From Saprospiraceae bacterium (lineage in GTDB: Bacteria > Bacteroidota > Bacteroidia > Chitinophagales > Saprospiraceae): DNA of 53,254 bases. Of this stretch, positions 9,228 to 17,667 are shown one piece after another. The stretch's first letter is position 1, and each line of letters starts with the position of its first letter. The DNA lies in contig BQJU01000049.1 in NCBI GenBank assembly GCA_021604865.1, positions 1 to 53,254 of the forward strand, read 5' to 3'. The translations under genes were made by a program, and so were the position numbers. The notes beneath the pieces were generated by a model. It was not told where the DNA came from. It did no database searches and worked only from the letters and a program-made list of their open reading frames with translations.

Positions 9228-10037
9228 ATGGGAATCATTTATCGTCAATTTAAGCCTTCTCCGGCATTACAGACCTATGTGCCAGAATTTTGGTATTTGA
9301 GGAACAATTCCAGTTGTCCTGATGAGCTACCCTACCTGCATAAATGTTTGCCATTTGGCACGGTTAAAATCATCATTAACTTATATAATAACAGGAATTC
9401 TTACCGGATAAATGGAGATTGGAAGGTTTTGCCGGAACAATTTTTAGTTGGTGTATTTACAGAAGCTTGCCATGTTCAAATGCCTAGAGATAATACCGTC
9501 TTCGGTATTAACATACGTCCTGAGGCGATGGTGAAATTATTTGGTATTCCAATTGGTGATTTATGGAATGACTGTATTGAAACGGAAACGCTATTGGGGA
9601 AAGAGTTTTCTGTATTTGTCCGACAATTGCAGGATGCTACAACGGATGAACTACGGGTTCAATTGGCAAATAAACACCTAATGGAGCGGCTCAAAAAGGC
9701 GCAAACTACTTCAGGTTATGTGGTCAATGCGGCGAATAAGATTTGGTATACGGGTGGTAATATGTCGGTTGATGCCTTGAGTAAAGAAGTTTTTATCTGT
9801 AGAAGACAATTGGAGCGAACCTTCAAAGAGATGCTTGGTGTTAGCCCCAAAATGTATGGCAGAATTTGCCGATTTTCCAGAGCTTTTAAGTTGATGGAGC
9901 ATAAACCTTATGCGACCTGGTCTGATGTGACTTATACTTGTGGGTACGCTGATCAGGCACATTTTATTCGAGACTTTAAAGCCTTTACTGGAGAACCTCC
10001 AAAAACTTTTTTCTCTGCATCTATGCATTGGCATTAA
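9228..10037 (+). CDS. AraC-family transcriptional regulator
   Basis: A 269-residue regulator. The N-terminal part (about 1-150) is a sensing domain of the DUF6597-like type seen in Bacteroidota AraC proteins (YRQFKPSPALQTYVPEFWYL). The C-terminal 95 residues form the AraC/XylS double helix-turn-helix, with MSVDALSKEVFICRRQLERTF as the first HTH and the signature WSDVTYTCGYADQAHFIRDF followed by FTGEPPKTFF. ATG 9228 was chosen over an in-frame ATG 12 codons upstream because homology-like sequence begins at MGIIYRQF. It ends 7 bases from the convergent subtilisin gene. Its target is unknown. The upstream HEEFH gene is in the same direction. Confidence 0.85.
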   Translation: MGIIYRQFKPSPALQTYVPEFWYLRNNSSCPDELPYLHKCLPFGTVKIIINLYNNRNSYRINGDWKVLPEQFLVGVFTEACHVQMPRDNTVFGINIRPEAMVKLFGIPIGDLWNDCIETETLLGKEFSVFVRQLQDATTDELRVQLANKHLMERLKKAQTTSGYVVNAANKIWYTGGNMSVDALSKEVFICRRQLERTFKEMLGVSPKMYGRICRFSRAFKLMEHKPYATWSDVTYTCGYADQAHFIRDFKAFTGEPPKTFFSASMHWH

Positions 10038-10044
10038 AACAAAC

Positions 10045-11661
10045 TTAATAACCCACTACAAAACTTCGATTGATCCGCTGTTTGCCTTTCTCCAGACTTA
10101 GAAAATAAATGCCTTGGGCCCAGCCACGAGTTTCTATGTCGAATTTCTTTTGACCAAAACGTGGTGGCGTGATCGTATTTCGGTAAACCAGCTGGCCAAG
10201 GGCATTGTAAATCCTGACAAAATAATCTTCAAAATCGGGTGTTTCAAATTCGACAAAAAGGTGATCTGAAACTGGATTTGGGTAGATATTCAAAATATCG
10301 AGGTCGCCGGTCGTTCCGCCGCATTCTTTTTGAATCAATTGCAGGCTATTGAACACATTCAGCCGGCCGCTTGTAACTGTTAGCCCCAGCAATTCCGAAA
10401 TAGGATCTACACCTTGGAGGATCATTTGTCGGATAAATAAAGCGGTTTGAGCAGGTTGTAATATCGCTCCATCTGCAATTGTCGGACAGGGGATACTATA
10501 AAGCATAGCAATTGCTCCGCTGAGGTGAGGGGCTGCTGCTGAATTTCCACCGAATTCACCGTAATCATCGTTTAGGGCAATGGTAAAAGTACCCTGACCG
10601 GGAGAGCCTAAGTCAATAGATACAGGTCCATAGGCAGAACCGGAATGTTTTTTGTCGGCTTCATTGGTATTGAGCACCGTAATCAAATAGTCTGTGGGAC
10701 AAGTGGTAGGCATATCCCCCATCTCCTCCACATTCCAGTTGCTATTGGCCGTTCCTGCTCCGGTGAGTATCCCCACTTCACCCATCAGGTCATACATGTC
10801 TCGCCAGACAGGGTAATCATCACAAAATGCACGGTCCTTACCAAAAGAAGCATTGGTGGCCACCACAAAGGCACCTTCCGCCCCATTAGACGCATTGTAT
10901 CGGCTGCGTTGGTCGATAACATATTCATAAGCTTCGATGATATCACTAATGGCCTTGGTATCGAGCACCATTAATTTGACTTGCCAGTTGACACCCGTAA
11001 CACCCAAGCCATTATTTCCTCTAGCACCGATAATACCCGCAACGGAATGTCCATGCGAATGAATATTGTGTTGGTTTGAGGTGTCTCGGAAATTCCAGGC
11101 AAAATTATCGTCTATATAATTGTTACCATCATTGTCTATACCGTCGTTGGGGATTTCTCCCAGGTTTTGCCAAATATTGTCTCTCAGATCGGGATGATTG
11201 ATGTCGAATCCACTATCTAAAATGGCGACTACAATGGTATCGCCATTGATGGTAACCCCACCTGTTGTGGTTTCCCAAACATCGGGTAACCCAATTTTGA
11301 CCATATCCCATTGTTCTGGATAATAGTCGTCATTGGGGTCAGTACGGAAATCAACGGTATAATTCAATTGTGCAGTAATTACCTGAGCATTTTCCCGAAC
11401 TTTTTGTAATAAAACCTCACCTTCAATTTGTTGAGGGTCAAATTGTAGCAGATGAATATTGTGTAGCCGACCCAAGGACCTTTTTATGGCCACGCCAGGT
11501 GCCCGTTGGTTGCTTAGGTTACGGATAAAGTCTGTTGCTTTCACTTGAGGGGCAAGCCGGACAATCAATTCACCGGAAATCAAATCTGTTTCCTGAGCCT
11601 GCAAACCAGGACCCAAAAAAATCAGTATAAAACAAATAGACATCAGAAAATTTCGAGACAT
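10045..11661 (-). CDS. Secreted subtilisin-like (S8) serine protease with T9SS sorting domain
   Basis: A 538-residue exported protease. The signal peptide is about 1-22 (ending G-L-Q-A-Q). A propeptide-like segment (about 28-105) is followed by the S8 catalytic domain. The triad is visible as D149 in VVAILDSGFD, H203 in HSHGHSVAGI and S374 in GGNSAAAPHLSG. The usual HGTHVAG block reads HGHSVAG here, a mild variation next to the catalytic His. A Ca-loop-like DNDGNNYIDDN lies near 177-186. The last 80 residues are a T9SS sorting domain (IYPNPV, IYNALGQLVY, GIYFLSLEKG). It is expected to act outside the cell. Upstream (11662-11791) is a free spacer, so it likely has its own promoter. Confidence 0.92.
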   Translation of the reverse strand: MSRNFLMSICFILIFLGPGLQAQETDLISGELIVRLAPQVKATDFIRNLSNQRAPGVAIKRSLGRLHNIHLLQFDPQQIEGEVLLQKVRENAQVITAQLNYTVDFRTDPNDDYYPEQWDMVKIGLPDVWETTTGGVTINGDTIVVAILDSGFDINHPDLRDNIWQNLGEIPNDGIDNDGNNYIDDNFAWNFRDTSNQHNIHSHGHSVAGIIGARGNNGLGVTGVNWQVKLMVLDTKAISDIIEAYEYVIDQRSRYNASNGAEGAFVVATNASFGKDRAFCDDYPVWRDMYDLMGEVGILTGAGTANSNWNVEEMGDMPTTCPTDYLITVLNTNEADKKHSGSAYGPVSIDLGSPGQGTFTIALNDDYGEFGGNSAAAPHLSGAIAMLYSIPCPTIADGAILQPAQTALFIRQMILQGVDPISELLGLTVTSGRLNVFNSLQLIQKECGGTTGDLDILNIYPNPVSDHLFVEFETPDFEDYFVRIYNALGQLVYRNTITPPRFGQKKFDIETRGWAQGIYFLSLEKGKQRINRSFVVGY

Positions 11662-11791
11662 AACGGTATAGTTTGAACCCTTTCGGGAAGATTAAAGGCC
11701 AGTTCAACGTAGGTTCGAAAACCTTTTTTGACCTCCAAACGTATAGTCATAAAAAAAGAGAACGATAACAACAGAGTATTGTTTCTCCGGG

Positions 11792-12595
11792 CTAGGAGTT
11801 AACAGTTAATTTATCGCGCAAATTACGGAAATAAGCAGCGGCATGCAATAAACGACTCCCATACCAGGAGAAAAATTCCCCATCTACAAGAACAACCTTA
11901 GATGCTGGGTAATCGGCGCTTAAAACATCCAGATGTTTTTCCTGAAAGGGGTAAGGTTCTGAAGATAAAAAGATGAAATCGGGTTGATCGTCTTTTAGGG
12001 TAGTCAACGCTATTTCAGGATACCGTTCCAGGTGAGCAAAATAATTACTAAAACCAGCATATTCCAACAAGGTGTGAATAAAGGTCCCTTTTGCAGCAAC
12101 CATCCATGGCTTTCGCCAAATAAAATAAGCCACAGAGGGAGGATTTGCTATGTGTGGAAGTTGTCCAAAGGCTGTAGAAATTCTGGAAATGAGGTCCTTG
12201 GCCTGAATTTCCCGGTTTAGCATATTGCCGAGGGATTGAATCATCTCCATTGCGGCTTCAAAAGTGATAATGTCACTTATCCAAAGCGGGAATTCGCGGG
12301 CAAGGTCCAATATCTGGTCTTTGCTATTTTCTTCCTTATTCGCTATAATAAGATCAGGTTTTAGGGCCCGAATTTTGTCGAGGTTCACCTGTTTTGTTCC
12401 TCCGATCCTGGTTTTGCGTTGGTATTGCTCGCGGGGGTGAATACAAAACTTTGTAATCCCGACCACCTCCTCATGCAATCCTAAATCAAACAGTAATTCG
12501 GTTTGTGAAGGCACCAGCGAAATGATGCGCCTTGGCGCTTGCTTTAGAACGATCTTTCGTCCTGTCTGATCAAAGAAAATTGCAGGGTACCTCAT
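11792..12595 (-). CDS. Helical-backbone metal receptor (BtuF/TroA-like), apparently cytoplasmic
   Basis: A 267-residue protein of the periplasmic-binding-protein fold used for cobalamin and iron-siderophore capture: PRRIISLVPSQTELLFDLGL, VVGITKFCIHP, KIRALKPDLIIANKEENS and PDFIFLSSEPYPF are the characteristic blocks. Unlike BtuF it has no signal peptide (it begins MRYPAIFFDQTGRKI), and no permease or ATPase is nearby. It would therefore stay in the cytoplasm unless the start is misplaced, and no upstream in-frame signal is visible because the aminotransferase ends only 24 bases before. This signal-less form occurs in other Bacteroidota. It is the last gene of the sulfotransferase-aminotransferase group. 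The ligand is unknown. Confidence 0.75.
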   Translation of the reverse strand: MRYPAIFFDQTGRKIVLKQAPRRIISLVPSQTELLFDLGLHEEVVGITKFCIHPREQYQRKTRIGGTKQVNLDKIRALKPDLIIANKEENSKDQILDLAREFPLWISDIITFEAAMEMIQSLGNMLNREIQAKDLISRISTAFGQLPHIANPPSVAYFIWRKPWMVAAKGTFIHTLLEYAGFSNYFAHLERYPEIALTTLKDDQPDFIFLSSEPYPFQEKHLDVLSADYPASKVVLVDGEFFSWYGSRLLHAAAYFRNLRDKLTVNS

Positions 12596-12619
12596 TGTAT
12601 TTGAAAAAAATAAGGGTAT

Positions 12620-13519
12620 TTAAAATGGAAGCACAACTCCTTCTTCTTTCGTCAGTTGCTTAAAATGTTTGTTAATGACCTCTAGTAGAGATCCTTTACC
12701 TTTATTGATGATTGGCCTTCCGTCGATAGCTTCAACCCTGGTCAACTCGCCCATGGTACCGGTGGTGAACACCTCATCAGCGGTATAGAATTCAGTCAAA
12801 GAAAGATTGGCTTCTGTTACAGGAATAGTGTGGCTTTCACAGATTTCCAATACCAGGCTACGGGTGATGCCAGGAAGGCAACTGCTGGCATAAGGGGTAT
12901 AAACTTTCCCTTTTCGAATGCAAAAAACATTAACCCCATTGGCTTCCGAAACAAATCCGTCTTTATCGAGCATTAACCCTGCGTCTGCTCCAGCATGGTT
13001 GGCTTCGATTTTGGCCAGGATATTGTTCAATAAATTGTTGTGGTGAATTTTGGAGTCAAGAGACATCGGTGAATTGCGTCGCACGGAGCTGGTAATCAAG
13101 GTGATGGAAGGTGGATAAACCGGTGGTTTCCATTCAGCCAAAACAATCAACGTAGGGCCGGATTGATTAAGTCGCGGATCCATGCCAGAGGTGATCTTTT
13201 CGCCACGAGTCAGGGTCAGGCGGATGTGTGCGCCATCCTTCATGCCATTTGCCTTTAAGGTTTGGAAAATGGCATCTTTGATGGTTTCATTATCGGGAAT
13301 GTCAGTAAAAGCTAAGGCATGGGCAGAATTTTGTAATCTTTCCAGGTGTTTATCCAGACAGAATATTTTGCCGTTGTATACCCGAAGTCCTTCCCAAACG
13401 GCATCTCCTCCCTGAACCACGCTATCAAATACAGAAACTTTAGCCTCCTTGCGGGGCACCAATTTATCTTTGATAAATACTTGAATATTTTCGTTTTTAG
13501 GATTGAATTGTTGTAGCAT
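12620..13519 (-). CDS. Class IV PLP aminotransferase (branched-chain/D-amino acid type)
   Basis: A 299-residue pyridoxal-phosphate enzyme of fold type IV. The Schiff-base Lys is K157 in SLDSKIHHNNLLNN, and the cofactor-binding Glu is E192 in VSEANGVNVFCI, matching the class IV signature. The small-domain motif GLRVYNGKIFCLDKHLERL and the late TTGTMGELTRV (phosphate binding) are also present. The likely reaction is transfer of an amino group between a branched-chain or similar amino acid and 2-oxoglutarate. The subgroup (IlvE, D-alanine transaminase or ADC lyase-like) cannot be settled from motifs. Downstream of it by 24 bases is the metal receptor. Upstream by 74 bases is the sulfotransferase-like gene, whose plant homologue is, from memory, fused to exactly this kind of enzyme. 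Confidence 0.85.
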   Translation of the reverse strand: MLQQFNPKNENIQVFIKDKLVPRKEAKVSVFDSVVQGGDAVWEGLRVYNGKIFCLDKHLERLQNSAHALAFTDIPDNETIKDAIFQTLKANGMKDGAHIRLTLTRGEKITSGMDPRLNQSGPTLIVLAEWKPPVYPPSITLITSSVRRNSPMSLDSKIHHNNLLNNILAKIEANHAGADAGLMLDKDGFVSEANGVNVFCIRKGKVYTPYASSCLPGITRSLVLEICESHTIPVTEANLSLTEFYTADEVFTTGTMGELTRVEAIDGRPIINKGKGSLLEVINKHFKQLTKEEGVVLPF

Positions 13520-13593
13520 ATTATTTTTGAAGCAAAGCTAATAATGGAAAGGGGAATTTCTTTAGTCTTTAACAGGAGATTTGTTGAACAACC

Positions 13594-14325
13594 CTAATTA
13601 CTTGCTTTGATCGCTTCCTCATAAAGAGGAGAATAATACGGCAAACATTCCTGAGCCAGACTTTCAAGGTCAGGTCTCAACGCAATGCTTTTTTCATGGT
13701 AGGGATGAAATCCGGTAGATTGGTGGACGTTTGCGTACCAATAGGGTGCCCAGGAGCCATCTTCCGGACGGGCACCTGCTTCCCAATGCAGCATATCTTT
13801 GCAAAAATCAATGCCCAAACGGTGACAAAGTTCCCGAAGCACTTTTTCAGGAGCAAGCAGCAATTCTTTGGCATCTACAATTGCATTGAGCTTGCCCGCA
13901 GATTTTAGTCTTTGGTAGAGTTCAAATTGTTGTTTTACACCAATATCCTGCATTCCAGGATTGGGAATAACCTTACTGTATGAGGCAATGATGGCCCGTG
14001 GATTACGGATCAGCAGAACATTATGCATTTCTAATAGGAAACCAAGATCCAGTTCGATGAGGTGGTGGGTCATTTGTTTGAAAATGGCTACAGGGGTAGG
14101 GTAGGGACCAAATAGCACTTCGTTGATCACTTTATTTCCTTCAGCATGCTGACTTTTTAGTATTTCTGACTTGCCAGGGTGATCGGCGTCAGTTGTTGAG
14201 TTTGTCAGAAAATGAGCATACAATGGTTCATCAACTACGGTAGTATCCTTTCTCTGAGCAAAGGAATACATAATGGCCGTTGAAATATTTCGTGGACTTG
14301 ACCAAAGATTGATGCGTTTTGTCAC
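13594..14325 (-). CDS. Sulfotransferase-like P-loop protein (aminotransferase-associated)
   Basis: A 243-residue protein of the sulfotransferase fold. The N-terminal WSSPRNISTAIMYSFAQR is the phosphosulfate-binding loop, followed by VDEPLYAHFL. The LLIRNPRAIIASY block is the 3'-phosphate-binding motif (R-N-P...S), and ILRELCHRLG-like helices follow. The stretch LHWEAGARPEDGSWAPYWY near 180 matches, as I recall it, the N-terminal domain of plant proteins annotated as branched-chain aminotransferase-like, where it is fused to a class IV aminotransferase. Here the two are separate neighbouring genes in the same order, which supports a shared pathway. The acceptor substrate is unknown. The gene is first in a minus-strand group of three, behind a strong terminator. 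Confidence 0.8.
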   Translation of the reverse strand: MTKRINLWSSPRNISTAIMYSFAQRKDTTVVDEPLYAHFLTNSTTDADHPGKSEILKSQHAEGNKVINEVLFGPYPTPVAIFKQMTHHLIELDLGFLLEMHNVLLIRNPRAIIASYSKVIPNPGMQDIGVKQQFELYQRLKSAGKLNAIVDAKELLLAPEKVLRELCHRLGIDFCKDMLHWEAGARPEDGSWAPYWYANVHQSTGFHPYHEKSIALRPDLESLAQECLPYYSPLYEEAIKASN

Positions 14326-14383
14326 GGTAAGAAATTGGCAGAATCAATGATAGACAGAAGTAAACAAAGGGAAAAATTGTATG

Positions 14384-14416
14384 GATGAAGTTCTGAATCC
14401 AATTCAGAACTTCATC
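14384..14416 (-). terminator. Perfect 15-bp-stem hairpin terminator after the YegP-like gene
   Basis: Arms 14384-14398 and 14402-14416 are perfectly complementary around a 3-base loop. On the minus strand the stem is followed by ATACAATTTTT. It lies 11 bases past the YegP-like stop codon and separates that gene from the sulfotransferase group. Confidence 0.8.
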
Positions 14417-14427
14417 TTGTCAAAGAT

Positions 14428-14754
14428 TTAAACCTCTTCAACGGTAGCTTCGGGAGCATTGGTTTTTACGGATTCAATTCCTCCTTCCATGCCGGATTTA
14501 GAAGCATACATCTGGCTGCTGCCGATGATTTGTTTGTTTTTCGCCAACAGATTAAAGTGAAACTTGCCGTTTGAAGCTTCTTTTCGCTCGAAATTGCTGT
14601 CGTCACCAGAGTTGGTTTTTACAGATTCGATACCATTTTTGCAACCGGATTTTGCCGCATATCCTTGGCTAGATAAGATAATTTGGCCATTTTTGGCCTT
14701 AAGCCGAAAATAATACTGGCTATTCTTTTCACTTTGGAAAATCTCAAATTTCAT
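14428..14754 (-). CDS. YegP-family (DUF1508) tandem-domain protein
   Basis: A 108-residue protein built of two DUF1508 copies (about 1-50 and 53-100), each with the pattern F-x-F-x-L-x-A-x-N-x-Q-I-I-x-S-S-Q-x-Y-x-S-K-x-G...G-I-E-S-V-K-T-N. The first copy reads YYFRLKAKNGQIILSSQGY and the second FHFNLLAKNKQIIGSSQMY. This is the standard length and layout for YegP. The molecular function of the family is not established; it is a small soluble cytoplasmic protein. A terminator follows directly. A TTTTGACAAAT word occurs about 40 bases upstream (14794-14804), related to the motif described near 19691. Confidence 0.9.
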   Translation of the reverse strand: MKFEIFQSEKNSQYYFRLKAKNGQIILSSQGYAAKSGCKNGIESVKTNSGDDSNFERKEASNGKFHFNLLAKNKQIIGSSQMYASKSGMEGGIESVKTNAPEATVEEV

Positions 14755-14899
14755 AGAGATAGATATTTTACTTTAAAAAATAGAATGTTTTACTTTTGAC
14801 AAATAATTGGTTGATCGGCTAAAATTAAAAAAAAATTTAAAGAGGCCACTGAAAGCCCTATAGAAATTGTATAAAGCTTTAATATCTAATTGCAGGAAA

Positions 14900-14934
14900 T
14901 TTATAATCAAATAATCAGAATAGGTATATATTTG
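14900..14934 (+). promoter_or_regulatory. Probable promoter of the outer-membrane barrel gene
   Basis: TATATTTG at 14927-14934 fits the TAnnTTTG -7 box exactly. The -33 box is a weaker TTTA (14900-14903) at 23-base spacing. The ATG is 16 bases beyond the -7 box. Confidence 0.5.
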
Positions 14935-14950
14935 CAATAAAAGTAATCTT

Positions 14951-15712
14951 ATGAAAAGCATGACCTTGCTTTGTTGGTGTATGGCGATCTTCTTACCTGT
15001 TTACCTGACTGCTCAGGAGAACGCAGAGGAAAAATGGGGATACATGTACCTCAATGTAAACTTTCAAGTAGGGATCCCAATGGAAGCTTTTAATGATTAC
15101 CTTGACGTTCCTGGTGTTGGAGGAGGAGGCTTGTTTTTGTTGCCCATTAAACGGGAATTACCGTTGACTTTTGGCGCAGAATTTTCGGCGATGACTTATG
15201 CCAGCGAATCTCAAAATTTCACCTCAACTATTGGCGGATTTACCAGAGACTTTCGTTTTACGACCAGTAACAATATCTTTCTTGGCCATGTTGTCGTGCG
15301 CATTCAGCCACCCGTAAATTCTGTCTTTCGGCCCTATCTTGATGGTATGGTCGGCTTTAAAAATTTATACACACGCAATCGCCTGGAAGAGACTTTTAAT
15401 GATGGAGGTGATGAAATTGATGAAAGCAAAACCGTGAAAGGAGACTGGGCCTTTAGTTATGGTGGCGCAGTAGGTCTCCAATTGGCCGTTTTTCGCAATA
15501 AAGGCATCATGATTGATCTGCGTTGTGCTTACCTGCCGGGTAGTAATGCCTCCTATCTAGTGAGAAAAGATAATGTCAATTTTGATTTTAACAATCCCCT
15601 TGATTCCTTTGATGAACGAAAGTCACCTACTACCATACTACTTCCTCAGATTGGCATCACCTTTGACATTAATTTTAATGCTCCTGAGGAAGAGATGCCT
15701 TATGACGATTAA
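14951..15712 (+). CDS. Outer-membrane beta-barrel protein
   Basis: A 253-residue exported protein with a signal peptide of about 21 residues (ending Y-L-T-A-Q-E). The mature sequence alternates hydrophobic and polar residues in antiparallel-strand style (GGLFLLPIKRELPLTFGAEF, HVVVRIQPPV, WAFSYGGAVGLQL, MIDLRCAYLPG). It ends with a strand TTILLPQIGITFDINF before an acidic tail, consistent with a small 8- to 10-strand barrel of the OmpA/OprW-like class. No periplasmic domain is attached. The Bacteroidota-style promoter and a short hairpin downstream suggest a single-gene unit. The transported or bound partner is unknown. Confidence 0.7.
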   Translation: MKSMTLLCWCMAIFLPVYLTAQENAEEKWGYMYLNVNFQVGIPMEAFNDYLDVPGVGGGGLFLLPIKRELPLTFGAEFSAMTYASESQNFTSTIGGFTRDFRFTTSNNIFLGHVVVRIQPPVNSVFRPYLDGMVGFKNLYTRNRLEETFNDGGDEIDESKTVKGDWAFSYGGAVGLQLAVFRNKGIMIDLRCAYLPGSNASYLVRKDNVNFDFNNPLDSFDERKSPTTILLPQIGITFDINFNAPEEEMPYDD

Positions 15713-15714
15713 TT

Positions 15715-15736
15715 ACTATATTTGTATAGTTTTTTG
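15715..15736 (+). terminator. Short hairpin with T-run after the barrel gene
   Basis: ACTATA (15715-15720) and TATAGT (15725-15730) form a 6-bp stem with a TTTG loop followed directly by six T. The stem is short and AT-rich, so efficiency is uncertain. Confidence 0.5.
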
Positions 15737-15836
15737 TTTCCCCCTTCTGATATTTTCGTTTTAATCCCTCCCCTTTTTCCCCCTCACTCGTAATGCAGGA
15801 GCATTACCATTGCACTATTTTACACTATAGGAAAAA

Positions 15837-16967
15837 ATGAAACCCTTGGAAACCCAATTAATTGACGCTGCCAAGTCAGTATTGCAAAAGAATCAGGGAA
15901 AGCATTTTACAAAGATTGCACCTGGGTATGAGGTATATCCCTGGAGTTGGGATACTGGATTTGTAGCATTGGCTTATGCCCGGTTTGATTTAAATAGGGC
16001 TGTGCAGGAACTGCGGCAACTTTTTGATAAACAAGCCGATAATGGTATGCTCTCCCAGGTAGAGGATTGCGGAAAGGCTGCCGGAATACTGGATCCCACA
16101 CAACTTCAGCTGGTTGAACAGGCTGCTGCGAAATTGCAAACTTCAGGAATTGCTACACCGCCTGTATATGCTTTTGTGCTTTGGCGCATTTATGAGATCA
16201 CGAGGAATAAAGCCAGAGCTAAAGCCATCCTTAAAGAATTTTACCCCAAAGTATTAGCGCTACATCGCTATTTGTATAGATATAGAGACCCGCTGCAGGA
16301 AGGACTGATTTCTTTGCATCATCCCTGGGAATCAGGCAAAGGACAATTTTTTCATCCATTTTTAATCCAGGATCCTTTTTTTAATGGTCTTTTGAGTTAT
16401 TCGAATGAATGTTTAATCAAAATAGGAAGTTTACTTGGTGAAAACATTCATGAAATAATGGATTGGCATGAGCTAACCATTTTTAGTATGAATGAAAAGT
16501 TGTGGGATAAAGAAAGAGGCATCTACAATGCTTACGATATGCAGGGCGAATGTTCAATCCAGGTTCATTCTATATCGGGTTTTATTCCTATGATCGGTGA
16601 GGTTCCTACACAAGACCAAGCAGAAGCCATGTTGTTGTTTTTGGAAAGTGAACACTTTGGTGGCAAACAGGACGATCTATATTGTTTTCCTGGCTATAGC
16701 CTATTGCAGGATGATGTTGATTTTGAGAACCCCTGGAAAGGGCCCATTTGTTTGAAGATGAACTGGATGCTTTATCAAGGACTTTGTCGGTATGATATGC
16801 ACGAAATGGCTGACCTGGTACGTCGTGATAGCATGGAACTATTATCACAATATGGTTTTTATGAATGTTTTGATCCCCGTAAGAAAACTTTAGGGCATTT
16901 AGGCCTTGGAGCCTCAAACTATTCCTGCTCAGCAGCCATTGGCATTGAATTTTTATTAGGGGAGTAA
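15837..16967 (+). CDS. GH63-like (alpha/alpha)6 glycosidase (mannosylglycerate hydrolase type)
   Basis: A 376-residue protein with the toroid-type glycosidase motifs of the GH63 group: YPWSWDTGFVALAYARFD near the N-terminus, then LISLHHPWESGKGQF and the later NPWKGPICLKMNWMLYQGL. The closest group by these motifs is the bacterial GH63-like/MGH1 set, which hydrolyses mannosylglycerate or glucosylglycerate. There is no signal peptide, so it should work in the cytoplasm on an imported or endogenous small glycoside. The length suits a single catalytic domain. It is convergent with the next gene, with only 4 bases between stop codons. Substrate is inferred at family level only. Confidence 0.7.
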   Translation: MKPLETQLIDAAKSVLQKNQGKHFTKIAPGYEVYPWSWDTGFVALAYARFDLNRAVQELRQLFDKQADNGMLSQVEDCGKAAGILDPTQLQLVEQAAAKLQTSGIATPPVYAFVLWRIYEITRNKARAKAILKEFYPKVLALHRYLYRYRDPLQEGLISLHHPWESGKGQFFHPFLIQDPFFNGLLSYSNECLIKIGSLLGENIHEIMDWHELTIFSMNEKLWDKERGIYNAYDMQGECSIQVHSISGFIPMIGEVPTQDQAEAMLLFLESEHFGGKQDDLYCFPGYSLLQDDVDFENPWKGPICLKMNWMLYQGLCRYDMHEMADLVRRDSMELLSQYGFYECFDPRKKTLGHLGLGASNYSCSAAIGIEFLLGE

Positions 16968-16971
16968 CCCG

Positions 16972-17562
16972 CTAAAGCAATTTTTCATTTTTTCGGCATA
17001 TCTTGTTGAACTCATCAACAATTTCCAGCAGATTACTGAACCGATAGCCCGGCTTTCCGATTTTTGAAGCCAATTTGGGAGCTTGAACACTTAGGAGTTT
17101 TCGCATTTTCCTTCGAAATCCAATTCTGGCAACTTTTGACATCCTAAAACTTTGATTTTCCACCCAGAATTGAGTTGGTTCCTCTTGGTAATAATGGATG
17201 AAAGAAAGTGGGCCAATTTCTTGGTATTCGGGTTCGGAACCTTTGTAGAGACTCAATTCTTCTCCTTTATAGACAACCAGGAGAAATTGCCATCTTTTGC
17301 GAAGGTATCGACTTTCGTAAAAGACAACTTCCGATCCTTTTTGAAGGGCAAATCCCCGGACAAGAGCAGAATGGATGGAATAGGTATTTCCAAAATCATT
17401 AATAAATATAACCTGACTTCCGTATTGGGAATGGTAAATTTCGCCAATGACACCGGTGAGTTTTTTCCCGTTTTTGGTAATCAGATAACCCCGACTGGGA
17501 TCAGAAGCATGGGAAAAACTGCACCAAAGAAATAGCAGAGATAGTAGGTAGCAGTATTTCAT
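16972..17562 (-). CDS. Secreted protein of unknown function
   Basis: A 196-residue protein beginning with a signal peptide (MKYCYLLSLLFLWCSFSHAS). An upstream in-frame ATG would add 23 basic residues before it, so ATG 17562 is preferred. The mature part has a beta-rich N-half (GYLITKNGKKLTGVIGEIY, QVIFINDFGNTY) resembling small barrel domains that store a key-value style parameter, and a basic C-terminus with helices ending CRKNEKLL. No catalytic motif was seen. The word TTTGTCAAAGAA lies 21-32 bases upstream of the start. Function unknown. Confidence 0.55.
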   Translation of the reverse strand: MKYCYLLSLLFLWCSFSHASDPSRGYLITKNGKKLTGVIGEIYHSQYGSQVIFINDFGNTYSIHSALVRGFALQKGSEVVFYESRYLRKRWQFLLVVYKGEELSLYKGSEPEYQEIGPLSFIHYYQEEPTQFWVENQSFRMSKVARIGFRRKMRKLLSVQAPKLASKIGKPGYRFSNLLEIVDEFNKICRKNEKLL

Positions 17563-17667
17563 AAGCGGCTTAAGTTTGGTCCTTCTTTGACAAATCTTTT
17601 CTAATTTATAAAAAAAAGGACTAAGAAACACGCTTTTTTGCAGAAATGTCGCCTACATACAAGGGAA

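Noticed and set aside
11700-11735. GACCTCCAAAC resembling the MITE end (near 11730)
   Set aside because: Only 11 bases match and no partner end or direct repeat is found nearby.
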